Source: Talpa occidentalis (taxonomy: Eukaryota > Chordata > Mammalia > Eulipotyphla > Talpidae). Taken from it: a DNA stretch of 64,000 bases. Of the stretch, positions 13,401 through 25,400 are shown piece by piece. Where the stretch lies: the NCBI RefSeq assembly GCF_014898055.3, contig NW_023602073.1, positions 85,478,678 through 85,542,677 of the forward strand, read 5' to 3'. The position numbers and the translations under genes are program-made. Numbering within the stretch: position 1 is the first letter of the stretch; the number at the start of each line of letters is the position of its first letter. The notes under the pieces were generated by a model. That model did no database searches and was not told the DNA's origin. It was given only the letters and a program-made list of their open reading frames with translations.

Positions 13401-16400
13401 GATGATCTCATTCACTCCGGATCCTCTAGATGCTCCAGATTCAAAGTCAGACTTTGTTTGTGGGGCCTTGGCTCCACTGGAATAAATGTATACACTCTCA
13501 CAAGGTAATAAATACATCAGTAAAAAAATGAAAAATGATGTAAAAATATATATTAATATATATTATTAAACTATATATAAATTAAATATATAAAATAAAA
13601 AATAAATATAAATATATAAAATTATATATAAAATTATATATATTAAAATGTATATATAAATTAATTTTTAAAAAGAAAAAATGACCGTGGAGAATGACCA
13701 TTTCTTTCCCTGTAATTTAAATAACACTGGGGATTATTGTTACGATTTTTTATTTTTGTCAGAAAAACAGAATAAAAATGGTATTTCATTGTTTTTGTTT
13801 TCACTCCCTTAATTATTAGACAGCATATATTTATTAGCTTTTTGTATTTCTAACTTTATGTTGGAGCCTTCCCTGCATCCGGCTGTGGCATGTGCCACAG
13901 AGCCAGCTGTGATTACAGCGCCCATCCTCTGAGTTTGTCAAGGATGGTTGACCTGCTTATTCTTGACTTATTTTTCATCTTTGGTTTTAACCATTAATGC
14001 TTTGCTTACTGTTGTCGTTTTTGGAGTCATTGGGTTTGGAGTGCGGGGGTCCTTGGGTTCACTCTGGGAAAGGTTTCACCTAGAGCTCCCGTTTCAGCGA
14101 CATGTGGCAAGTTTCCCAGGCGAGTTTTGCCACGAGACAGAGACGTTAGTTATATTTAAAGAACAGGTTTATTTGGTGAAGGGACAGAAGAGTAAAAGGC
14201 ACTTGCATAGACACAAGCGGGCAGGAAGAACTGCCCCGAAAGGGACAGGTTTGCTAAGAGAGGCCTGCATGGTTGCAGGCGGGCAGCCTTGAGGAGAGCT
14301 GCCTCTACTGAGGGAGGTCAGTGAAGAGAAGTCCTGGCAAGTACAGGTCACGGGCAGGGAGGAAGCTGCTGCCCTGTAGAGGGAGAGATTTGGTGAAAAG
14401 AGGCACCTGCATAGGCACAGGTGGGCAGATGGAGTGCTGCTCTGAGCCTGTGCAGAGACTGCACATCTGATACAGTCTTTTTCTGTTTGGGAGGGGCTCA
14501 CTCCTTGTGAGTCATCAGTTGGTTGCTAAGGTTGGATAACTATGTAGAATTTGAAAGGGACCTGAGATTCTACAATGGGCTCAATCTCCGTATCTTTACC
14601 TTTGGATGGGCCCTCCCCTTGCCCTCAGATACCTGCTTGGATGTTCTGCTTTGTAATCTAGGCGTCAGTGCCTAAGGATCATAGTCTGCATGTAAGGATA
14701 CTAGTTTCCACAACTGTGTCATCTTTGCATAAGGATCTTAGTTTCCATAACTGTGTTGTTTGCATGCCTAAGGATCTTGGTTTCCAAAGCTGTGTCAACG
14801 GCTATGCTAATCTCTTCTACCCCCACCTCCTTGTGTGAGTCAGATTTCTGGTCTTGTGGCACCTCCTTTTCAGTTTTTTTTTTTCTATTCTTGTCCTCCA
14901 TCACTTACTAGACTACTTCCATCTCATTTCTCAACATTGTACTTACCTATGATTTTTACATTCCTCCCCACTTGGGGAGATAGGTTTCTTCTGACTTCTA
15001 ATAATTGGGCCAACCCACTATATCTAGTCAAAGGATAGAGAATAAAAATAATAGAAATTTTTTTCTCCCTGCTCTTAGGAGCTCATAGTTTACTTAGGAA
15101 CAAAGAAACAAACAAAACCCACCAGTTCCCCCATATGCACCCCTCCGCCATAACCAATTATAACAGGGTGGTCCCCAGGAAAGGGGGAGGTTCCAGGTTT
15201 CCTGCCCCACCCAAAGGAAGGTGAAGATGAGCTAAGAGAGAAGAAGCTGCAGAAGGGATTGAGGAAGAAAGGAAGCAGGATGGAGAGCCAGAAGGAGACC
15301 TGGAGGAGGCACATGAAGAAACTGCGCTTGCCTTTTGGTCGTGGACTGGGTGAAACAGATGTGGATGAGAGACGCGTGGGGAGCTGTTAATGGCAGTTTT
15401 TATCTTCATTTTGATTTTGCTCCTTTCCTTCCAGACTTGTCCGGTTGTTTCTGGTCTTTTCTGTGGTTCCCCACTGAAAGATGCTTTAGACTTTTGGCAG
15501 GCCTTTGGGCCTTGCTCTGGGCCAATCCCATTTGGGTGGACTTTTACCCATGAGGGGATGGGTAACTTTGGGTGCTTGATTTAGAAACAATATTCTTTGT
15601 CTTTCCTGTATTGTTTATTAATTATATTAAAGTTCCTTTCCATTAAAGTCTTATATGTTTTGTGTTGATGCGGTGGATGGCAGAACCTATTTGGAGCAGG
15701 CAGGTTTGCCCCTCTCCCTGCCCTGTAACACAATGAGTGCTTTAAATAATTATGTGTATTTAAGAAGGGTGAACTCCAGAGATACCAGGGAAGTGGTCCT
15801 TTCTCCTGTTTGTTAGAAGCCTGTGTGGAAGACTAGACATTAGTGCTTATTCCACTACTTGGGTAAAGAAGGGAGGATATTCTATGCAGCGGGTAGAGGC
15901 CTAGATGCTTTTGGGGTGAATTTCAAACAAGTCTATTAAGTTTGGAGGACGTTGAGCCTAGAAATGTAAGTAGCATTAGATTATTAGACCTTGTAAATTA
16001 TGCAAAGGAGTGTTGACTTTGTTCTGTAAGCAAGTAAAGACTTGTTACCTAAGTGGTCTTATATGAGGATCATAGCCAAAGTTTATTCACTGCTTGTATC
16101 AAGCATTTCCACCACTTTGCCTTAGCCTCAGGTTTGTGTGGCAAACAGATCACACTGTTGGCAGTGCGGAAGATGGATTGGAGGAGCAAGACTGAAGGAG
16201 GGAGATTAGTTGCAATAGTTAGAAAACAGGATGTGGTGGCTGGGTGTGAAGATGGAAAGGAGACAAATGAGAGAGAGATTAAAGAGTGTTGACAGGACTT
16301 AGAAGGTGAGAAGAATGGGGGAGACTGCTTGGTTGACTTGGGCAAATGTTGCCTGAAGGGGTTCCTGTCTGGGATGGTATAGGATGACTGAAGTGTTTTT

Positions 16401-19400
16401 CATGTACCCCCTTGGTTAACATCTGTTAATACACGTTTGTTGAATTTAAAAACACAAGGATTTGACTCCTTAAATCTTTCACAGATGGGAGCTATGATTT
16501 TGGGCCAGCCAATTGCTTCTTACACCTTAGTGCTCATTCTCCTTACAGCTTAATGCTTGCCTCATCACTCTAGGCATCATCTATTTTCCCAACAACAATG
16601 TGGGATGATCCTACCCTAAGGAGGATTGAAAAGATGCAACTGTTGTAATGATAAGCAGAGTGCCTGACACACAGTGTGCCTGTTATCTCTGCAGTGTTCT
16701 TATAAGGACACTAACAGCAACAGCAACACAACACAGATTTGGGGACATGTGTTGTAGTGTTTCATGTAGAAGGAAATGTGTTGATACGAATTAAAAGGTG
16801 GAGCATAATAAAAATGTTCTCAAGACACTGTCTTCTTTTGTAATATAGAGCTGACATTTTCCAAAAACTATCATTGTGCCAGATTTTGGACATGGCTGGG
16901 TGAGCTGCTATACCCACTTGCTAGGGCACACATGTACTTGGGTAACCTATGTAGTGTTAACATGGATGGTTTTCATTCTAGGACCCCAAGTCAAATTTGA
17001 TTCAACAGTGGTTGTCAGAGAAAAGTGATCTTGGAGTTGTTTCCAAAACTTTTCAGCTGTCTTCCCATCCAATACTTGGTGACTGGTCCATTCAAGTGCA
17101 AGTGAATGTAAGTATAAAAATGTTTTTTGGGTGGGGAATGTTAAAATGATTTAAATAGATCAGGTAGGGCAATATGTCCAAAGTCATTCAAAGAACAGAA
17201 AAAATAAATCTGAACATTTAGATAATTTAAGAGGTTTATTTTTAATTTGCTATGTATAGTAATGGATTAACCTTCATTATAGCATATTAGAATTTTAACC
17301 GGTGTTGTTTTTTATATAATATTTGAAGGTTAAAGTATTTTGGCATTTTAGTATACAGTTGATTAAATGCTACTTACTTTACTCATTGTATGTACTAAGC
17401 ATTTTAAAATTAGGTAATGAATACATAGCTATTGTTTCACAGATTTTATGTGCCAGAATAATTACTCCTGATGAAGGATTAAAATAATTACTTTCTCTTT
17501 ATTTAAAAAAAAAAAACAGTGACTTTAAATGGTCACATGAATCTTCTGTTACTCAACCCTTCTTTCTCTTCAACTCCTCCACTTCTTTATTTGCTGTTAA
17601 CTCTTGTAGCTCTGCAATCTAACAGGTCAGGGGAATTAAAATGCCCTCCATCTTTTCCTTTCGTTTTCTCCTCTGTCATCCTGTGATGTTTGAAGATTCA
17701 TAAAATATTATTCCATTTTTCATTGGATTTCTCTGAATATATATAAGTTTACAGACAAGAGCTTTAAAAACAGTTCTATTAAAACAGGGCTTCTCACTGT
17801 TGAAAGGCGGTGACCATTTGTCTTGCTCATTCCTGTATCTCTGTTACTTTGCACAGGGCTTTGTACAGAATTAGAAGTAAGATTTATTACATGAATATTT
17901 GAAAGCTAAATAATAGTCATTTATCATGAACTAAATATAATTTTCCTTTTCCATATGCTAATGAATCACCTTTATCCTTTTTAAAACAGCATATTAATCA
18001 GGTTACTTACTGACGATACAGCTTCCTCCCTCCTGCTCCCCGATTTATTGAGGATAACTGCTAAAAAAATTGTAGGGTGTTTAAAGTGTACAAGGAGATG
18101 GTTTGATATATGTATACGTTGTGATAGGAGGTCTCCAGGTGATACAGTGTTAAGGCACATAACTAAGGAAAAGCAAGGCCCTTTATAAAAAAAAACAAAA
18201 ACAAAAAAAAGGATTCATTTTTGGGCCACCAGAGGTCAGTATAATCAAAGAAATATAAAGAAAAGCAACCCCCCCCAGACCCAACCTTCCTCTTTTTTTT
18301 TTCTTGACTCCTGCACAACATTCAAGCTTGTTATCAAGCTCCTTTTCTTTTTGCAGTGAATTTTCTTTGCTGCTCTGGGGATTGCACTTCTCTGCAAAAT
18401 CACCATACCTTTGCCCTCTCCCAGCTCTTTCCCTTCATTTCTCCCTTAACTTCCTGGAGCATCAAGCTGTCTTCTCAGGAAGAGATTTATTTCAACTGTA
18501 GCATCTCAATGAAGTGTGTTTTTTAGGGCTGTTTTACATACTTCAGGTATATACAGATCAAGTGGGGATGCACTCTGGTATTATAGTCAACTTACAAATA
18601 TACATTGGGAAGATAACTTGCTTTAAAAGTTAAACATTGTGTTTTCATTTTTTTGCAGGACTTCTCTTATCTCTGGGTGTCTATCTTTTGACTGGTATTT
18701 TTGCTTTTCCCAAATAATTGCATATGTTTCATTTCCTCATTTTTGTTTATGGTAAAATATAGATAACATGAGATTTACTGTGTTAACTTTTTTTCAAGTA
18801 TTAGCTCAGTGGTATCAAATACATCCCCATTGCTCTGCAGCCATCCCTGCCACCAACCTCCAAGACTCTTCATCATGCAAAATGGAAACTCTGTGCACCC
18901 ATTCCCCCTTGCCCCTAACCCCCAACCCTTGGTCACTCTTGTTTGCTTTCTGTCTCTATGACTTTCATGACTCTAAGTGCCTCAGTGTAAGTGGAACCGT
19001 GCAGGTTTTGACTTTCCGTGACTGGCTTATCTCACTTAGCACATGTCCTCAAGGTTCATCCAGCAGTGTGTGTCAGAATTTCCTTTTTTTTAAGGCTGTA
19101 CAATAGTGTTCTGTTCATGTCTATACTACACTTTGTTGCAAATGTTTTTGCATCTGTGATTTAAAAATTGTATTCCAAGTTAGTATATGGCAGTTTTAGA
19201 GGTTCTTGAAAAGAAAGGCTAATAATGTCCCTGAATCCAGAAGGATCTGGCTGCACCAGCCCCTTCCCTCTCTGTGTGCTGCCCATAGCTTCGAGTTCTA
19301 GGGTCACCCGAACCTTGGTGCATGAGTTCTTCTGAGAACCTGAAGGAAGAGTAGGATCTCTGAGTCCTGCTTATTTGATAATGGCATCCCTCTTTCCTCA

Positions 19401-22400
19401 GTAGCACATAGACACCTGTCTTTCCTTCCAGAGAAGCTCGTACAGCTGCGTTTAGATCCCAGCGTGAGAAATTACAGTGGTTCTCAAACATCAGCGGCCT
19501 CCGAGCCAGCTGACTGGGGAGCCTGTTCAGCACCTGTAGTCCAGGCCCCACCTTCAACTCACAAGTCAGTATTGCGGGACCTAGGAATCTGCATTTTAAA
19601 TAAGCATTCCTGGAAATTCTGTTGATTTTTCTGGATCACGTTTTGAGAAGTGCTCCTAGATGCCAAAAGCCAGGAATCTTTAGTTTTTATTTTTTCCACT
19701 GAGAGGCAGTGTCGGATAGTAGAAATTGTATGAACTGGGAGCAGACCCTGTGATGTATTCTTTGAAATCTCCCTAGGGGTGAGAGTCTGCACTATTTATC
19801 TCTTTAGGTGACCAGTGCAGACTGGAACCCTAGAGTTATAAAATTGGATTTTTGGGCCAATTCATGTTTTTACAACAATTTCCCTGGTGATTCAGATACA
19901 TGATCAACTTGGGAGCCACTGAACTACATATTCTTGTGGGGTCATTGTCTGTAAGTGAGGGCAGTTTCTCACCTCTTGTCTCATTCGGAAGCCATTGTTG
20001 AGGTGGGGACCAGAACTAGAAGGTAGAAAACTCAACAGCCCTAAAGCTTGACAGCACTCTTAGGAGCTCGATATAATATATTGTGAGTATCAAATTATCA
20101 TGTAATTCAGAAGCAGTCAGCATTGAATTGTTCCTTTGTTCATAACAGTCAACTCTACACTATTTTTGAATTAGTTATTGTTGAAAGGTTAAGTAAGGGT
20201 TGCCAGCACCCCACCACTTTGCATAAGCTTTCAGATACCCCTTATCATTCTGGCCCAGCTGTTGCTTGGGTCCCTGTGCTTCTGCTGTCAAGTTTGTCTG
20301 GAGCCCTTAGTCTTTTGTCGAGGAGCACAATCTTTGTTTGGACAGTTCTGTTCTTGAGGCATCTACCAGTAGCATCTGGTAGCCCCCCCTTCACCACCCC
20401 CACCCCCAGTTGTGATGACAGCTGAACAGAAAGCATGGAGCAGACTGTGACAGGTCAGAAAGCAGTGGCTTCCTCTCTGGAATGTGGATACGGTTTCCAA
20501 AATACTTTTGCTAGCCTCTGCTTAAAAAAATACAGCTTATTTTGGAAAAGACCTTGAGTTCTTACTTCAATGTGTAGTGAGAAAGGGAAGGAGGTGTTGG
20601 TTGTGGAGTTTGGATTTGTGAGCCTCTTTGCACTTTTCTATTTCCATGCTTCAACTAGGTGGACCACGTAGGACTTAGCTGAGGATCGGTACAGATGGAA
20701 GTGGGGTGAGGCTCTGAGCTAGGTGACAGAGCTGGAATTGGAAAGCAGGAACTTTCTTAGAGTGGTGGGCTTGTAGAGAGTAGTAGTCGAAGAGACAGTT
20801 GGAAGAGTTTGTGGGTGAAGTTGTGGTGGCAGGTGGTGGATATCAGGCTAAAGTCTTAGATTTCATTTTGTAGGTATTAGGGAGCTCTGAAAACTTACTT
20901 TGCTTTGAATTCGATTAATAACTCTCAAGATTTCTGAGGACAAAGGATGCAAAAGTGTATTTGAATGAATTTCATTATAAAATTATGCTTTATTTTCATC
21001 TGCTTATAAAAGTATTCATGCTCAATGTAGAAATACTCAAACATTACACAGTAGAAAGAGTGATGTACTTTTGATAATCTCATAAACAAAAATCATCACC
21101 ATTTCTTGTTTGATTTTTAGGCAGTAGTTTAAGGTGATTAAAGTAGTATTTTCCAAAAGATCTTAGCATGTGGACTGACTAGTGGGAGAGGAACTGAAGC
21201 CTCTCAGAGGAACTGATACTAGCTAGAGGGGTAGGATCATTCAAAACATCTGACTACCTCCTGTGTAGCCCACCCTCAGGTTAATAAGGAACTGCTCTCA
21301 GGGAGCAACAAAATCTGAAAAGAAATGGATGAAATCAAGAGACACTTCAAAGGAAGAATCATTAGGTTTATTGACTGCATAATGATTGGGGCAAAGGAGA
21401 AAGAGGAGTAAAAGGTACTAAATTAGTTAGATCCGGAGACATTAGACTGAGGAGCTCTAGTGCGGTGGAGGTTTATGTAAGCAAACCAAAATCTATGCCT
21501 TTACCTGTCTCAAGGCTATGAAATAAAAACACTAAGGACAACCAATCACACACCACCAACTAGATTTTCCACTATAGCCAGTCAACCACTTCCTCACTTT
21601 CCATCTTCCTTTTCTCTATAAAAGTTACTCACCAACTCCTATTCTTGCACTGCTCCTGACCACTTCTGGTTTGGTGCTGCCTTATTTGCATAGATTTTTG
21701 CTCAAATAAAAAACTCAAAAAAATTCATTATGCTGAAGTTTGTCTTTTAACAAAGTGACTCTGGGATTTCAAGGGTGGTCTTTGGGAGAATCACCCATAG
21801 AAGCTCTATGGAAGTCAGTTTGGGGGTGAGGGATGAACAGGCAGTGTTTGGATTGATCTGTCAGAAATCACTACATTCAGCAGCTAAGAAGAAGAGTCAC
21901 CCAAATCAACAGAAAGAGAGGAAGGGGCTTGGAAAGACCAGGAGACAGTGAGGGGAAGGGGAGTGGCGGGGTTCAGAAAGGAGAAAAGGGTGGGGAGGAA
22001 GACAGACAGACAGACAGACAGACAGGGATTGGGAGGGAGGGGAGGAGAAGATGAGTGATGAGTAATTAAATGGTATCTAATGGTATCTAAAACTACCATA
22101 TAGTTTCATTCATATGTGTTAACTGGAAATAAAGTCTCAAGTATAATTAGACAAAGGGTGTTAGATAATCAAAGTGAGGATTCAAAGCTGGGAAGCGGTC
22201 TGACAGATTTTACTGTGAGAACTGTTCCAACAAACACAAGTTTGAATTTAGTTCATATAAGTAGAAACAATGAGTCATTCACATTAAGAATTTAATGGTT
22301 CTTGACAGGTGGTTCTAAGTTGTTTTAACCTGAAGATTTGTTGCTGCTAAGCTCAGAGGAAGGCAATGCAGGGATATAAATCTCTTCTTTTTTTAAAATA

Positions 22401-25400
22401 TTTTTTTTTGCATCATTGTTCATTTTTAACAATGCTTTTTTTCCCCTCCCTCTCCCCCACCAGGTGTAGTCCCCATAGAATTTCCTTCACCAATGCACCT
22501 GTGCACCATCACCACAGTCCCCTGTGCTCCTCCCTTCCTCCCTCTGATCCCTCTCCCTCCTCCTCCCCTGCAGTATGTCTCTGGTTTATATTTGTCTGTT
22601 TTTGTTTTGTGTTTTGTATTGTTATTATTATTATTTTTTAAAAAATAAATCTCTTCCTTTCTAAAGAATACACTGTGGAGATGCAGAGGTTGGGCATACA
22701 TTCTTTAAATCTTTATTTGACTCTTTGGTCATGAGTGGGGTTGAAAAGCTGCCTTTCCTCGAGGGCAGTGGATTTTGGATTGTTTCTTTGTGACTTTGTT
22801 CTGTTGTCTGTTAGACCAGGGAGGTGGATGTTCCCAGAACATTTTAGTATGTTCACATATGGATTAAGTAAACTTTTGTGGATTGGTCTAGCACTCTAAA
22901 CATAGCTGTTTGGGTAGGAAATGTCTTATGAGTCAGAAATGTGGATACCCTCTGCATCCCCATTTGTTCTTAACATGGACAGTTGTGCAGTTTGGTGTGC
23001 TCTTTTTGTGTGGAAGTGTGAGGTTTAACATGTATTACTCAACAGGTGCAATGAAAAACCACAATATTTATTCTTTTGCCATTTAGTCCTATTTTTAGGG
23101 GCCAATTCTTTCCTAATCCTTCTATGAAATATAGGATGAATCCCACCATTTTTCTGGTTATTTTTTGGAAATAAGCATGGAACAGTTTATGTTCTGTTAC
23201 TAGTATGTACAGTCTAATAAAATAAAGTGCCCCTTTCTCTCTGCTTGAGTCTTCTTTGGTATGTCCTAGGCCACATGGGAGTCCTCTAGAATCAACTTGA
23301 AGAGAGGTAGGTGAGCAGTAAAAAATTCTTATTTGACGTGTAGAGATGAGTCATATGATTTGCCAATATTCATTCTACAAAAAATGGCAATTTAATGTGG
23401 TTCAACTTAGTACTGTTGTCATCTAGTATCAGAGCTCTCTAGGCTTGGCAGGTATTAAAACTAGCTCCTTTGCTTTTTTAGAACTCTTCGGTGGCTTTTT
23501 GGAGCTCACCTGCCATTGCTGTTTGGTCCTTTATCCAAAGTGTCTTTTTTTCCCCCTAAAGATTTATTTTTATTTATTTATGCATGCAAGTACTGGGGTG
23601 TAGGCCTGAGGTGCAGGGATTGAGAAGATTCACCAGAGACAGAGTGGGGAGCAGAATAGGAGGATTGACTGAAATGCACTGTTGAGGGGAGCAGTGGCGT
23701 GACAGGAGAGGTCTGCTGCGCCATGTCAGTCAGCTCCGAGGCCAGGGATCAAATTTGTGCTGCAGTGGCTGGTGATAGCTTGATAGTGCTGAGACTTTAA
23801 CCCCTGCTCTATCTGGGAGGCCCCAAAGTGTCTTTTATTTTTTTTTCCAAAGTGTCTTTTGATGAGGATGCTTTTGAATCTGTCTCTTCCCCTGGCAGCT
23901 CACGGGCAGTCATGGTACACCTTCAGCTTCCATCTCCTGAGGTTGTCTTAGCACAGAAGACAGCCAGGCTTGTCTGGCTTTTTTTTACATGTCTAATTGA
24001 GGGAATGCGCTCATGCTTTCTTTGCTCCTTGAAACTCAGGAGGCACAGAATACCTGTTACACAGCACACTCTCGTAGTAGGTCAGTGGCAGTGTTTGCTA
24101 GTTAATTTGTTGATGTGTGTCAATTGCCTGCCCAATGGCAACTTGCCTTCCCAGCAAGTGTATCCATTGTCCTATGGGAGCCCCTTTTCTAGGCTTGAGG
24201 TGAGGGACACACAGCTCCTACCTGATCCCTGACTGTGGGGTGTGTATGTGTGTTACACTAGGCATCTCAGAACTATTCCTGAAATTCCTTTCTTGTTATT
24301 TTCATATTGATCCTTTTGTTTTAGTTGCAGAATCAGTTTTTGGAAACCTCTTTTGCAAGTCTTGCATTCTAGTTATGCACCTGACTTTGGAATGTGAATG
24401 TAGTTGGCATCTGTTGTCTTGGGTGACAGAGCCAAAACTGAGTCTAAAATAATTCCATTTTAACATTTTGTTATGTGTGGATTTAAAAAATTCAGTGCCT
24501 TTCTTAATTCTTATATAAAAATTAAATCCAGATATTGGAGATCAATGCTAAAGTTGACTTTTAGGAAATTGAAATAACCATAAATGAACATAAATGTGCA
24601 AATATTTGAGTTGAAAGATGCTGACTGGCATTTTAAAATAAAAAATAGTGTGCTGTATTGCTTTAAGTTTATTGAAAAAAAAAAAAACCCTCTCAAGAGT
24701 TGGATGGCTTCATGGTTGGAGAAGGAAAATTTTGTAATTGGAGTAGTTAGTTTTGGTTATTTACATGTCTCCAATTTGCTTCCTACTCCCATCATATTTT
24801 CTAGGAAGGGAGTCAAAGTGGTGTCTTTTCTCTCTTGCCTTTTGTTTGCTTGATTTCCGAAACATTCACTACCACAATGAACTTTTGACTTAAGAGAAAG
24901 GGGTAAAGAAATTACAGATAGCTCTGAATGGCTACTGATGGCTCTTTTCAAACATTTCTGCTTCAGAAGTAGTTTAGAAGATGCGATGAGACAGGCTTAC
25001 ATGTAATACAAAGTGACAGTGAGTATATGTGCTGAAGAGCAGATTGTCTAAGGGAGAGCTTTTCCCGAATAGTAGTAGCCATATTGGGGAAAGTAGAGCT
25101 CAGAAGTTGTTGATGAGTGATGCCTAACTCATCATGAAAAGATGTTTGCTTAGGAGAAATGCTGCCCCAGTATTTAAGTTTTTAGGTTTTATCCTCTTCT
25201 CTTGCTGGCAGAGTGAATGAGTACAACTGCATTTGCTGAGCTAGAATAAATATAAAATCTCATTTAGAAGCAGATTTTCTCTTTGAAACTGAAAGAATAT
25301 AGTTTAGTAAAGAAACTTGTACTCCCTACAAAAGCCCTGGGTTTCTTTTTATCCCCTTTTTTGTTCAGAGTTAGTTCAGTTCAGGTAAAATTGACAGAAG

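Noticed and set aside
13535..13665. AT-rich tract as a possible matrix attachment or origin-like site
   Set aside because: Simple TA-rich repeat with no further support from sequence alone.
23828..24232. 134-codon + strand open frame
   Set aside because: Starts in the T-rich remnant next to a SINE and has no recognisable protein features or splice context.
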